Shown piece after piece: positions 47,295-56,900 of a stretch of DNA of 64,000 nucleotides (position 1 is the first letter of the stretch; every line of letters starts with the position of its first letter). Both the position numbers and the translations under genes were made by a program. The stretch lies in assembly GCA_026129905.1 (NCBI GenBank), contig JAHCHE010000037.1, forward strand, positions 1-64,000, written 5' to 3'. The notes below the pieces were generated by a model, which saw nothing but the letters and a program-made list of their open reading frames with translations, did not search any database and was not told the DNA's origin. Source of the stretch: Bryobacteraceae bacterium (GTDB taxonomy: Bacteria > Acidobacteriota > Terriglobia > Bryobacterales > Bryobacteraceae).

Positions 47295-48659
47295 GTGAAA
47301 ATCGAGATAATTGCGACTGTTTTCCTTGTATGCGGCGCGCTGCCCGCAAGCCTGTCCGCTATCGACCCGCAGGCGCCGGACGGCTGGCACACCGCCTCGC
47401 CGCGGCCCGAGATCAGTCCCCGCTTTTCCTATCAGCCGCAAGGCGGTTACCGGGATGGCGCGGCCTTTGTCATCGAGGCGGACGCGCGCGAGGGACTGGA
47501 CGGCTATTGGCGCAAAGCGTTTCCCGTCGAAGGGGGCAAGCACTATGCGTTCAAGGCGTACCGGCGCGCCGCCAACGTCGCGCTGGCCCGGCAGAGCGCT
47601 CTGGTCCGCATCAAGTGGCAGGATGCGGAGGGAAAGGACGTCGTGGACGATCGCCGGCTGGTGGAACGTTACCTGAACGGCTTCACGGCGTGGGCGCCGC
47701 CGGAATTTCCGACCGATAAAGCGACGGATGCCAAGGGCTGGACAGAAGTGTCCGATACCCACCAGGCGCCCGGCACAGCCACGCAGGCGGTGGTGGAACT
47801 CCACCTCCAATGGGCGCCAAAGGGGCGCATCGCCTGGAGCGGCGTCTCGTTCCAGCAGGCGCCGGCGCCGGCGCCGCGCAAGGTGAAGCTCGCGGCCGTT
47901 CACTTTCAGCCGCGAGGCGGGAAGAGTCCGGAGGGCAACCGCCTGCTGTTCGCCCCATTAATCGAAGAAGCGGGGCGGCAGAAAGCGGACCTGGTGGTTC
48001 TGCCGGAGACGCTGACGTACTACGGAACGGGTATGGAGCCCGCCGACATCGCCGAGCCGATTCCAGGGCCGTCAACCGAGTATTTCGGCAAGCTCGCGCG
48101 GAAGCACAACCTGTACATCGTGGCCGGTCTGCACGAGCGCGTGGGACATCTGGTGTACAACACGGCCGTCCTGATCGGGCCGGACGGCGAGGTGGCGGGC
48201 AAGTATCACAAAGTGACGCTGCCGGACGGGGAAGTGGAACAGGGGTTGGCGCCGGGGCATGAATACCCGGTATTCCAGACGCGATTCGGCAAGCTCGGCA
48301 TGATGATCTGCTACGACGGCTTCTTCCCGGAGGTGGCGCGCGAATTGACCAGGCGCGGCGCGGAAGTGATCGCCTGGCCGGTGTGGGGCTGCAATCCGGA
48401 ACTGGCGCGGGCGCGGGCCGCGGAGAACCACGTTTACCTGGTGAGCAGCACCTACGAGGACATCTCGCGCAACTGGATGCTGACGGCGGTGTGGGACCAC
48501 GCGGGCAGCACGATCGGATTGGCGAAGGAGTTCGGGACGCTCGCCGTCGCCGAAGTCGACTTGAACGAGCGCACGCGGTGGCGCAGCCTGGGCGACTTCC
48601 GGTCGAAGCTGCCGCGCCATATGCCGGAAGCGCAACCGGAGCCGGCGCTCAGCCACTGA
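47295..48659 (+). CDS. Secreted carbon-nitrogen hydrolase (nitrilase superfamily) with N-terminal beta domain
   Basis: This 454-residue protein has a signal peptide ([17 protein letters not shown]). A roughly 165-residue beta-sandwich-like domain follows ([21 protein letters not shown] ... [21 protein letters not shown]) that resembles carbohydrate-binding modules. The CN-hydrolase domain starts near residue 197 and has a complete Glu-Lys-Cys triad: E238 in VVLPETL, K306 in [11 protein letters not shown] and C339 in [11 protein letters not shown]. It should hydrolyse an amide in the periplasm. The start is GTG 47295 after a CATAAT box. Its end overlaps the convergent asnB stop by 11 bp. Confidence 0.88.
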   Translation: MKIEIIATVFLVCGALPASLSAIDPQAPDGWHTASPRPEISPRFSYQPQGGYRDGAAFVIEADAREGLDGYWRKAFPVEGGKHYAFKAYRRAANVALARQSALVRIKWQDAEGKDVVDDRRLVERYLNGFTAWAPPEFPTDKATDAKGWTEVSDTHQAPGTATQAVVELHLQWAPKGRIAWSGVSFQQAPAPAPRKVKLAAVHFQPRGGKSPEGNRLLFAPLIEEAGRQKADLVVLPETLTYYGTGMEPADIAEPIPGPSTEYFGKLARKHNLYIVAGLHERVGHLVYNTAVLIGPDGEVAGKYHKVTLPDGEVEQGLAPGHEYPVFQTRFGKLGMMICYDGFFPEVARELTRRGAEVIAWPVWGCNPELARARAAENHVYLVSSTYEDISRNWMLTAVWDHAGSTIGLAKEFGTLAVAEVDLNERTRWRSLGDFRSKLPRHMPEAQPEPALSH

Positions 48660-50514
48660 CGGGTGGGCGGTTGGCGATGAACTCGTTCCACCACAACTGG
48701 AGGAACATCGAGGCGAGGAGTTTTCGCCGGTCGCCGCGCATACCGGTCCAGGCAGGCAGATTGCGCTCGACATAGCGGCGGTTCAAGGGACCGTTGGAGT
48801 CAAGCAGAAGCTGACGGACGAAGCTGGCCAGCGGTTCGCGGCTCCAGGAGCGGTTCGGGTAGCCCAGACCGCGTTTTCGCCGAACGGCAATTTCCCGGGG
48901 CAGATGACGTTGGGCAAGGATCGCCAGGACGCGCTTCTCCCGGCCGCGGTGAACCTTCAGCCGGGATGGGAGCCGCATCGCAAAGTCCACCACGCCGCGG
49001 TCGAGAAACGGCATCCGCACTTCGAGCGAGTGCGCCATGCTGACCTTGTCGGTCACCAGTAGGGTTCCCTCGGCCTGGCGGGCGGTGAAATCGATGGCGA
49101 GCCGCCGCTGCAAGCTGTCGGAACAGGACCTCAGGGTTTCCTCGGGAATCAGGACGGGCGCGACGTCGGGACCGCCGGCGCAGTATTCGGGTTTGAGCAG
49201 GTGGCGTTTCTCCTCGGGAGCACAGGGGCGGCGCCACTCGGCGTCGGCCAGACGGCCGTCGGCGGCGGCCAGAAGGCGCAGGGCGCGCCGCAACTTGACC
49301 GGAAAGCCCAAGACGGCGGCCCGGCGGAAGGGCCAGCGGGGAGTCACCTTTCGGATGAGATACGGGCTCTCCAGGCGCACCCATTCGTATCCGCCGAACA
49401 GTTCGTCCGCTCCATCGCCGCTGAGGACAGTCTTCACGTGACGGGCGGCCAGCGATGCCAGTTGGTACTCGACGCCGGACGGGGACGTGCTGCACGGCTC
49501 CTCGACGCTCCGGGCGACGGACGGGAGGAGCGCCGGCATATCTTGCGTGCGGTACTCGATCTCCTGGTGGTCCGTGCCCAGTTCGCGAGCCACGAGACGC
49601 GAGAAACGGCTTTCGTCCGCTTGCGCGTATTCCGGAAACACGATGGAGAAGGTCTTGAGGCGGTTTCCCGCCTGCTGCGCGGCGAACGTGGCGACCAGCG
49701 AAGAGTCCCACCCGCCGCTGAGGAACGATCCGACCGGCACATCGGCCGCCAGGTGCGACCGGACGGCGGCGCTAAGCCGGACCTCGAGCCGGTCCGCGTA
49801 ATCCCGGTCGTCTGTAGGCGCGGGATCCCGGCTGTAGCGCAGCCGCCAGAACACCCCCTCGCGCACGCCGCCGGCGCGCGCCACCAGGTAGTTTCCGGCA
49901 TGAAGCTTCCGCGTGCCGCGGAATATGCTCAACGGAGCGGGCACGTACCCGGCGGCGAGATAAGCGTCGATGGCAGCCGGGTCGGGCTCGGGCGCAATCA
50001 GTCCGGTGGCGAACATCGCCTTCGCCTCAGAGGCGAACAGTAACCCGTGTTTTGTTTGGGCCCAGTAGAGGGGCTTCATGCCCGGCCCGTCGCGGCCCAG
50101 CAGCAGGGTTCCGTTGCGCGTGTCCAGTACGGCGAGGGCGAACATGCCCTCCAGCCGGTCGAACAGCCGCTCGCCCTCCTCTTCGTAGAGGTGGACGATC
50201 ACCTCCGTGTCGCAGCGGCTGCGGAAACGGTGGCCCTTGCCTTCGAGTTCGTGGCGCAGCGCGGCGTGATTGTAGATCTCGCCGTTCAGGACCGCCTGGA
50301 TAGAGCCGTCCTCGTTCGGCATCGGCTGATCGCCGTGCTCGAGATCGACGATGGAGAGGCGGCGGCACGCGAGTCCGGCGCCTTGGGCCGGGCAGACAAA
50401 CGTCCCGCCCTGATCCGGACCCCGATGCCGCTGCGCGGCGTTCATCGCTTCCAGGGCGCGGTTCAGAGCGTCGGGAGAGAGACGGCCGGAGAAGATTCCA
50501 GCTATTCCGCACAT
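48649..50514 (-). CDS. asnB: Asparagine synthetase (glutamine-hydrolysing)
   Basis: This 621-residue class-II amidotransferase transfers glutamine-derived ammonia to an aspartyl carboxylate via an AMP ester. The N-terminal Ntn domain begins [10 protein letters not shown] (catalytic Cys2) and has [23 protein letters not shown] and LNGEIYNH. The synthetase domain has the PP-loop [17 protein letters not shown], where Trp replaces the usual Leu of SGGLDSS. It continues with [21 protein letters not shown] and [18 protein letters not shown]. Relatives also amidate other carboxylates in antibiotic or exopolysaccharide pathways. The gene starts 33 bp after the Mur-ligase-like gene, suggesting a shared role. 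Confidence 0.93.
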   Translation of the reverse strand: MCGIAGIFSGRLSPDALNRALEAMNAAQRHRGPDQGGTFVCPAQGAGLACRRLSIVDLEHGDQPMPNEDGSIQAVLNGEIYNHAALRHELEGKGHRFRSRCDTEVIVHLYEEEGERLFDRLEGMFALAVLDTRNGTLLLGRDGPGMKPLYWAQTKHGLLFASEAKAMFATGLIAPEPDPAAIDAYLAAGYVPAPLSIFRGTRKLHAGNYLVARAGGVREGVFWRLRYSRDPAPTDDRDYADRLEVRLSAAVRSHLAADVPVGSFLSGGWDSSLVATFAAQQAGNRLKTFSIVFPEYAQADESRFSRLVARELGTDHQEIEYRTQDMPALLPSVARSVEEPCSTSPSGVEYQLASLAARHVKTVLSGDGADELFGGYEWVRLESPYLIRKVTPRWPFRRAAVLGFPVKLRRALRLLAAADGRLADAEWRRPCAPEEKRHLLKPEYCAGGPDVAPVLIPEETLRSCSDSLQRRLAIDFTARQAEGTLLVTDKVSMAHSLEVRMPFLDRGVVDFAMRLPSRLKVHRGREKRVLAILAQRHLPREIAVRRKRGLGYPNRSWSREPLASFVRQLLLDSNGPLNRRYVERNLPAWTGMRGDRRKLLASMFLQLWWNEFIANRPPVSG

Positions 50515-50547
50515 ACCAACGTCGCTCCGTCTTGTGGGCAGACCGGT

Positions 50548-51816
50548 TTACGCCACATGCTGCGGTTCCGGCGCCTCGGCAAAAGGACGAAAGCCCAATT
50601 CGGGGCAACGATCGCAAGAGTGCTTCGAGCACGCCACTTTGCGACAGGCGACATCGCCGTTAAGCGCGTAGTACAAGCGGGTAATGTGATCGGACATCCG
50701 CCCGCGCAGCAGAGCGAGATCGCCGGGGCGGAGTTCCGTCCGCAGGAAGCCGGCTGCTTCCTGGAAATCGACAAAGGCATGAACGCTGTCCGGCGGCATA
50801 CCGGAGCGGATGGCGTACTCGCGGCCGAACTGGCCACGTTCGTTGACGAAGACGAGGCACTCGGCGCACCCTTGCGCCTGCCGGACGAAGCCCTTTAGGC
50901 GGTCGCGCGGGGTGCGTTTGGAGTCGGAACAGTCGCTGATGATGAGGATCCGACGCCGCGCGCGCGCCCGCCGTAACACCTCCATCGCCGCGTCGAAGGA
51001 ATCGACGCAGCCGTTGAAGTCGTCCCGCAGCATAACGGCGCCGTTCGGCAGGATCACCGGCTGCATCCGCGCCTGGTACGGGTGGACCTCCGCGATCGCA
51101 TCGGCGGCTTGCTCGAGCGTGGCGCCCAGGGCGATGGCGGCCGCCATGGCGCCAACCAGGGAGTTGACAAAGTGCGCGCCGACGAAGTTTGTCGTCACCA
51201 AACGGCTCTCCTGACCGCGCCGCGCGACAAAGCGGAGCCGCTCCGGCCAGTCGGAGACGGCGTCGGAGGCCGACACGTGGGAATCGGGCGAGTCGCCGAA
51301 CCAGACCACGCGGTCCCGCGCCGCCGGAGCCATGGCCGCGACGTGCGGATCGTCAGCGTTCAGCACGGCAATCCCGTTTCGGCGCATGAAGCGCAGCATG
51401 TGCGCCTTCTCATGCGCAACGGCTTCCAGTGTCTTTAGATAGTTGCTATGCACCCTCGCCACCTTCAGGATCAGCACGACGTCCGGCCGAATCAGCAGCG
51501 AGGCCCGGTACAGATTTCCCGGCTGGGCGGTGCCGGCTTCGATGACGGCGAAACGATGCCATGGGCGCACCTTGAGAATGGTCGAGGGAACTCCTCTTCG
51601 CCCGTTGGTATTGCCCTCGGTCTTGAGGGTTGGCCCAACGCGGCTCAAAATTGCCGCGAGCGAGTCCTTCGCCGTGGTTTTGCCCAGGCTTCCCGTCACG
51701 GCGATGAAGGTGGTTCGAAACATGAGGGTTCGCCAGACGAACGCGAGGGCGACGACGGGCAGATGGGTAATGATCGGCCGCGCTGCACGCAGCTTGCGTA
51801 ACAGTCCTGCACCCAT
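50548..51816 (-). CDS. PgsB/CapB-like Mur ligase paralogue A with C-terminal four-Cys motif
   Basis: This 422-residue ATP-dependent amide ligase has the Mur-ligase central fold. The P-loop is AVTGSLGKTTAKDSL (residues 40-54). GNTNGRRGVPSTIL, FAVIEAGTAQPGNL, DVVLILKVARVHSNYLKTLEAVAHEKAHML and IAVLNADDPHV follow. Instead of a UDP-MurNAc-binding domain it has about 35 residues with one hydrophobic helix (HLPVVALAFVWRTLMF), an architecture like PgsB/CapB. The C-terminus carries C391-x4-C-x4-C-x2-C404, likely metal-binding, absent from known MurC-F as far as I recall. The start ATG 51816 gives exactly the same length as paralogue B. CATAAT ends 12 nt upstream. Confidence 0.82.
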   Translation of the reverse strand: MGAGLLRKLRAARPIITHLPVVALAFVWRTLMFRTTFIAVTGSLGKTTAKDSLAAILSRVGPTLKTEGNTNGRRGVPSTILKVRPWHRFAVIEAGTAQPGNLYRASLLIRPDVVLILKVARVHSNYLKTLEAVAHEKAHMLRFMRRNGIAVLNADDPHVAAMAPAARDRVVWFGDSPDSHVSASDAVSDWPERLRFVARRGQESRLVTTNFVGAHFVNSLVGAMAAAIALGATLEQAADAIAEVHPYQARMQPVILPNGAVMLRDDFNGCVDSFDAAMEVLRRARARRRILIISDCSDSKRTPRDRLKGFVRQAQGCAECLVFVNERGQFGREYAIRSGMPPDSVHAFVDFQEAAGFLRTELRPGDLALLRGRMSDHITRLYYALNGDVACRKVACSKHSCDRCPELGFRPFAEAPEPQHVA

Positions 51817-51828
51817 GGTCGAACACCT

Positions 51829-51834
51829 ATTATG
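51829..51834 (-). promoter_or_regulatory. -10-like CATAAT upstream of Mur-ligase paralogue A
   Basis: Minus-strand CATAAT ends 12 nt before the start. The same hexamer lies 13 nt before paralogue B, so the promoter was duplicated with the gene. Confidence 0.4.
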
Positions 51835-51933
51835 GCAATGCGGGCAAGGCCGCCGCCCTCCTCGCCTCGCCGGTGATCGACAAAGCTGCGATATTCCGGC
51901 GCGCGCGGACGGCACTGCGGCAGCATATTACCT

Positions 51934-53202
51934 TTAAGGCTGCGGTTCCACCGTCTCGCGCGGGAATGGACGAAAGCCAAGCTGCGGACAACTGTCGCAG
52001 GAGTTCCTCGAGCAGACTACTTTGCGACAGGCGACGTTGCCGAGGAGCGCGTAGTATAGGCGGGTCATGTGATCGGCCATTCGGCTTCGGAGCAGCGCCA
52101 GGTCGCCGGCGCGCAGCTCGGTCCGCAGGAAATCCGCGGCCTTCTCGTAATCCACGAATGCGTGAACGCTATCAGGAGACATGCCGCACCGGATGGCGTA
52201 TTCGCGGCCGAACTGGCCGCGTTCATTGACGAACACGAGGTACTCAACGCACCCTTGCGCTCGCCGGACAAAGCCTTTCAGCCGCTCGCGCGGCGAGCGC
52301 GAAGAGTCCGAGCAGTCGCTGACGATGAGGATCCGGCGCCGCGCGCGCGCCCGGCGCAACACCTCGATCGCCGCATCGAACGAATCCACGCTGCCGTTGT
52401 AGTCGTCGCGGAGCATCACCGCGCCGCCGGGCAGAATCACCGGCTGCACCCGCGCCTGGTGGGGCTGAACTTCGGCGATCGCACCACCGGCCTGATCGAG
52501 AGTCGCACCCAGCACGTCGGCGGCCGCGATCGCTCCCAGCAGCGAGTTCACGAAGTGCGTCCCCACAAAGCTCGTCGTCAGTTCGCGGGTTTCCCGGCCG
52601 AGCCGGACGACAAACCGGAGGCGATCTGGCCAGTCGCAGACGGCGGCCCGGGCCGACACGTCGAAAGTGGGGGAGGAGCCGAACCATACGACGCGGCCGC
52701 GCGCCGCCTTTGCCATGGCGGCGACGTGCGGATCGTCCCCGTTCAACGCGGCAATGCCATTTCCGCGCATGAAGCGCAGGATGTGCGCCTTCTCGCGGGC
52801 CACGGCTTCCAGCGTCTTGAAATTGTTGCTGTGCACCCGCGCCACCTTCAGGATCAGCACGACGTCGGGCCGGATCAGTAGCGACGACCAGTAGAGATTT
52901 CCCGGCTCCGCGGTTCCGGCCTCGACGACGGCGAAGCGGTGCCATGGCCTCACTTTCAAAATGGCGCGAGGGATTCCGTTTCGCCGATTCGAGTTGCCCC
53001 ACCGGGTTTCGACGGTGGGTCCAACGCGGCTCAAAATGGCTGCGAGCGCGTCCTTCGCCGTGGTTTTGCCCAGGCTTCCGGTCACGGCGATGAAGGTGGT
53101 CCGGAACATGAGGGTGCGCCAGAAGAACGCGAGGGCGGCGGCGGGCAAATGGGGAATGATCGGAAACGCGCCACGCAGCTTCCGGAGCCACCCCGCGCCC
53201 AT
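51934..53202 (-). CDS. PgsB/CapB-like Mur ligase paralogue B with C-terminal four-Cys motif
   Basis: This 422-residue ligase is highly similar to paralogue A along its whole length, including at DNA level, so it arose by tandem duplication. It has the P-loop AVTGSLGKTTAKDAL, the hydrophobic helix HLPAAALAFFWRTLMF, AVVEAGTAEPGNLYWSSLLI, VARVHSNNFKTLEAVAREKAH and the C-terminal CRKVVCSRNSCDSCPQLGF. The two copies differ mainly around residues 60-70 and 190-220, and the four cysteines are invariant. An in-frame ATG at 53217 overlaps the CATAAT box shared with copy A, so ATG 53202 is preferred. It is divergent from tatA and 117 bp before copy A. Confidence 0.82.
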   Translation of the reverse strand: MGAGWLRKLRGAFPIIPHLPAAALAFFWRTLMFRTTFIAVTGSLGKTTAKDALAAILSRVGPTVETRWGNSNRRNGIPRAILKVRPWHRFAVVEAGTAEPGNLYWSSLLIRPDVVLILKVARVHSNNFKTLEAVAREKAHILRFMRGNGIAALNGDDPHVAAMAKAARGRVVWFGSSPTFDVSARAAVCDWPDRLRFVVRLGRETRELTTSFVGTHFVNSLLGAIAAADVLGATLDQAGGAIAEVQPHQARVQPVILPGGAVMLRDDYNGSVDSFDAAIEVLRRARARRRILIVSDCSDSSRSPRERLKGFVRRAQGCVEYLVFVNERGQFGREYAIRCGMSPDSVHAFVDYEKAADFLRTELRAGDLALLRSRMADHMTRLYYALLGNVACRKVVCSRNSCDSCPQLGFRPFPRETVEPQP

Positions 53203-53215
53203 AGCAGAAACAGCC

Positions 53216-53221
53216 ATTATG
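53216..53221 (-). promoter_or_regulatory. -10-like CATAAT upstream of Mur-ligase paralogue B
   Basis: Minus-strand CATAAT ends 13 nt before ATG 53202 and overlaps the alternative ATG at 53217. Confidence 0.4.
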
Positions 53222-53292
53222 ACAATATGGGAGAGCCGGCGCCCGGTTGCAGGCGGCGCTCCGGAACGCGCCCAATCGCCCAGGATAGCAGC

Positions 53293-53322
53293 TTGACGCG
53301 GGTCCGACGCGGTCCATACAAT
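53293..53322 (+). promoter_or_regulatory. Sigma-70-type promoter of tatA
   Basis: TTGACG (53293-53298) and TACAAT (53317-53322) are separated by 18 bp. The predicted start is near 53330, followed by a CTAGGAG ribosome-binding site 6-7 nt before the ATG. This is one of the best conventional promoters in the window. Confidence 0.65.
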
Positions 53323-53348
53323 AAAAGAGTCACACCTAGGAGACCGGC

Positions 53349-53513
53349 ATGAGAAATATCGGCATCACGGAACTCCTTGTCATTTTGGGAATCGCGGTCC
53401 TGCTGTTCGGCGGGCGGAAGATCCCTGAAGTAGCCAAGGGTTTGGGCGAAGGCATCCGCAACTTCAAGAATGCGTTGAAGAGCGAGGAGAAGGAAGAGAA
53501 GAAGCAGGCGTAG
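53349..53513 (+). CDS. tatA: Twin-arginine translocase subunit TatA
   Basis: This 54-residue protein oligomerises to form the pore of the Tat export pathway. It reads [20 protein letters not shown] (transmembrane helix), then [20 protein letters not shown] (the F-G-x-x-K-L/I-P hinge and amphipathic helix) and a highly charged tail [11 protein letters not shown]. The short length fits TatA/TatE rather than TatB. The gene stands alone between its own promoter and a strong terminator. The Tat substrates it would help export include the proteins encoded at 7606, 19681 and 30858. tatC is not in the window. Confidence 0.94.
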   Translation: MRNIGITELLVILGIAVLLFGGRKIPEVAKGLGEGIRNFKNALKSEEKEEKKQA

Positions 53514-53568
53514 GCTTCTGGAAGCTGCCCGCAACTTGGGCAGAAGACCGCCCGGGATTCAGGAACGG

Positions 53569-53608
53569 GAAGCCCCGCGGAAGGCGCTCCGCGGGGCTTC
53601 TTGCGTTT
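53569..53608 (+). terminator. Rho-independent terminator of tatA
   Basis: A perfect 13-bp stem (GAAGCCCCGCGGA / TCCGCGGGGCTTC, 53569-53581 with 53588-53600) with a 6-nt loop is followed by TTGCGTTT. It is 56 bp after the tatA stop. Confidence 0.85.
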
Positions 53609-53772
53609 ACGCTGCAGGTTTGCGCGATGGTCCGTGCGCAAGTCGCTTCAACCACATGACGCGGCAACTTTAGAACCACAGCCTGTGCGCGCCACGAAAT
53701 TCCAACTGTAGTAGCGGGAATATCTCTCAACTCCTGAAAGACATACGCCACGTACGCCGCCGCCCCGCGCTG

Positions 53773-53806
53773 CTTACCGTAAGTTCCAGGTTTTTCTTAC
53801 CGTTAG
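53773..53806 (+). promoter_or_regulatory. Two-copy direct repeat (CTTACCGTAAG / CTTACCGTTAG), candidate operator
   Basis: The two 11-bp copies at 53773-53783 and 53796-53806 differ at one base and lie 23 bp apart, roughly two helical turns. They sit in the 355-bp leader of the Oar-like receptor gene. The first copy is itself palindromic (CTTAC-C-GTAAG). A tandem binding site for a dimeric regulator is plausible. Confidence 0.4.
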
Positions 53807-53890
53807 ATTGCTTTCGCGCCTTGGCATGAGAGATGCTTAAGAGAGCATAAGCGGGAGAGTGACAGCCCTTCAAAGGCGTCATTCTCGATT

Positions 53891-53923
53891 CTGGGGGCAC
53901 GCTCCCAGGGATGCGATCCCCCA
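53891..53923 (+). other. Overlapping alternative hairpins in the leader of the TonB-type receptor
   Basis: CTGGG/CCCAG (53891-53908), GGGAT/ATCCC (53908-53920) and TGGGGG/CCCCCA (53892-53923) are mutually exclusive stems about 40-70 nt before the start codon. The rest of the leader (53609-53772, 53807-53890) holds only a weak GCTTA/TAAGC repeat at 53835-53852. Confidence 0.35.
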
Positions 53924-53963
53924 TTTCCTGCGACTTGCTCCATGAACCGGGAGGAGAATAGCG

Positions 53964-56900
53964 ATGCAAATTGCTGGAGTTGATTGCGGCATGCCCTTCG
54001 CGAGCTGGAGAGGGGCATATCGAATTCTGATTTTATTGACGATGGCGATCTGTGCTTTCGGTCAGGCGACCGATGGCAACATCACGGGAAATGTTACCGA
54101 TGCGACCGGCGCCGTGATCCCCGACGTGGCGATCGAACTCGAGAACGTGGCGACGGCTGTGAAGCGGGCGACGACCTCGGACCAGGACGGAATCTATCGG
54201 TTCAATAACGTTCCGGTCGGCCGGTACCGGATTACGGCGAGGGCCCCAAGCTTCACCACCTCGACGCTGGAAAACATCAATGTGACGCTGAACCGGACCA
54301 CCACGGCGAACTTCGAGCTGGCGGTCGGCACGGTGGCGACGCAGGTGGAAGTCGTCGAAGCGGCGGCGCAGATCGACACGACCACGGCGACCGTGGGGTC
54401 GGCGTTCAGCCAGCAGGAGGCCATCTATAACCCGCTGAGCGCGCTGCCGCTGGGCATCTACAACCTGGCGCTGATGGGCGCCGGCGTCGCTTCCAGCGGC
54501 GGCGTCGGGCTCGGCGAAGGTCCTTCGGTGGGCGGGCAGCGGCCCCGGCAGAACAGCTTCATGATCGAGGGCGTCGACAACAACCGAACCGACGTCACCG
54601 GGGCGAATGTCCGCGTACCGAACGAGGCCGTGGCCGAGTTCTCGATGTTGCAGAACCAGTTCAGCGCCGAGTTCGGCCACTCCAACGGCGGCCAGTTCAA
54701 CGTCGCCATCCGCAGCGGCACGAATGACATCCACGGCGCCCTGTTCTGGTACCTGCGCAACCGCAACCTGAACGCCGTCGACGAAGCCGACGCGCGCCAG
54801 GGCATCCGCGAGAACCCCCGCTTCGACGAGAACCGGGTCGGCGGCTCTGTAGGAGGCCCCATCGTGAAGAACAGGTTGTTCTACTACGGGCTGTTCGAAT
54901 ACAATCCCTACGGCGCGGCCACCTCGCCGTCCTCGGCCACCTACAGTCCGACGGCGGAGGGTTACCGTCTTCTCGACGGCATCGGAGGTCTCAGCCGGAC
55001 CAACTACGACATCCTCAAGCAGTACCTTGCGCCCGCTCCCTCGGCCTCCGAGACCACCACCGTGCGCGGCGTGTCGATTCCGATCGGGATCCTTCCCATC
55101 TCCTTCCCCAACTACTCGAACACCTACAACTGGCTGGGCAGCGTCGACTTCAACGCGTCGTCCGCCGACCAGCTCCGGTTCCGCTACGTGGCCAGCAAGT
55201 TCGATGGGATCGACATCGACACGTCGCCGAACCTGCCGGCGTTCGCGGGCCCGCGACAAATTCGGCAGCGCATCCTCACCTTCTCCGAGTTCCACACCTT
55301 CAGTCCCACGCTGCTGAACGAATTGCGGCTGAACAACAGCTACTTCGCGGATTCGATCCCGGCGGGCGACTTCAGCTTCCCGGGTCTGGACGTGTTCCCG
55401 AACATTATCATCGAGCAGGACCTGAACGCCCAGCTCGGACCCCTTCCCGAGGCGCCCCAGAGCGGTTCGCAGAACATCTACCAGTTGGTGAACAACCTGA
55501 CGTGGAACAAAGGACTTCACACCGTGAAAGCCGGCGTGGACGTACGCCGGATGATCAAGCCGACCACGTTCATCCAGCGTTCGCGCGGCGACTACAATTA
55601 CTCCACGCTGGAGCAGTACCTGCTCGACCTGACGCCGGATGTGCTGGCCGAGCGCAACGTCGGAGGGCGGCCCTACTGGGGCAACCAGTGGAACATGTAC
55701 TGGTTCATCCAGGACGAAATGAAACTGCGGCGAAACGTGACCCTCACGCTCGGCCTGCGCCATGAGTACAAAGGCATCCCCTCTGACGACAGGCTCCAGG
55801 AGTTGAACTCGGTTTCCAGCGTCCCCGGGCTGATCGAATTCCGGGCGCCGAGGGCGCAGAAGGACGCGTTCGCTCCCCGCGTCGGCTTGACCTGGTCGCC
55901 CGGCACGAGCGGCAAGACCGTCGTCCGAATGGGCGGAGGTATGGCCTACGATAACTATTTCGACAACCTGGGCACGCTGTCGAAACCGCCGCAGTTGGAG
56001 TCGACGGCGCGCGTTGAACCCAACGACCTGCCGAACTTCCTGGCCAACGGCGGGATTCCTGGTACCGCGCCGGGCGAGACGCTCGATCCGGCGGAGGCGC
56101 GGCTGGTCACCGGCACCTGGATCCCCGATCAGCGGCTGCCCGTTTCCTACCAGTGGACGTTCGGCGTCGAGCGCGTGATCGCCAGAGACTACACCTTCAA
56201 CATCCGGTATCTCGGCACGCGCGGCAGCCGCCTGTTCGTCCAGCAGCGTCTGAACTCGCGGGCGGTGGTCACTCCGACCCGCAGTCTGCCGACGTATCTC
56301 CAGCAGCCATCGCAATCCGAGTTGGATTCCCTCGGGCTCACGCTCGATGAGCTCACGGCGGAGTTCAACGCCGGCGGCTTCTATGTCCCCCGGTACCTCG
56401 ATGCCGGCTTCGAGAATCTCATCACCGCGTTCCAGAACATCGGCAACTCTACCTATCACGGGCTGGCCACCGAGTTTCAGCGGCGCTTCGCGCGCGGGTT
56501 GCTCTTCAAAACCGCCTACACCTGGAGCAAAGCCATCGACGACTCGACGGCGGACCTGTTCTCGACCCTGCTTTCGCCGCGGCGCGCCCAGGACTTCGAA
56601 AACCTTCGGGCCGAGCGCTCCCGCTCGTTCCTCGACAGGACGCATCGTTTTTCGTTTACCTGGGTCTATGACGCGCCGTGGTTCAGGGAGAACTCGAACT
56701 GGTTGGCCAAGAACCTGGTGGGTAACTGGGTCATCAGCGGCACGTATATCGCCGAGTCGCCCCAGTACGCTACTGTCCAGAGCGGCATCGATTCAAACAT
56801 GAACATCGACGCGGCTTCGGACCGCGCCATCATCAACCCGCAAGGCCAGGACCGGACCGGCAGCGACGTTCGGGCTCTCACCAACAGTGCGGGCCAGACG

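Noticed and set aside
54033-56645. 870-codon open frame antisense to the Oar-like receptor
   Set aside because: The composition is Arg/Val/Gly/Asp-rich with no conserved motif. It is a codon-bias shadow of the well-supported receptor gene.
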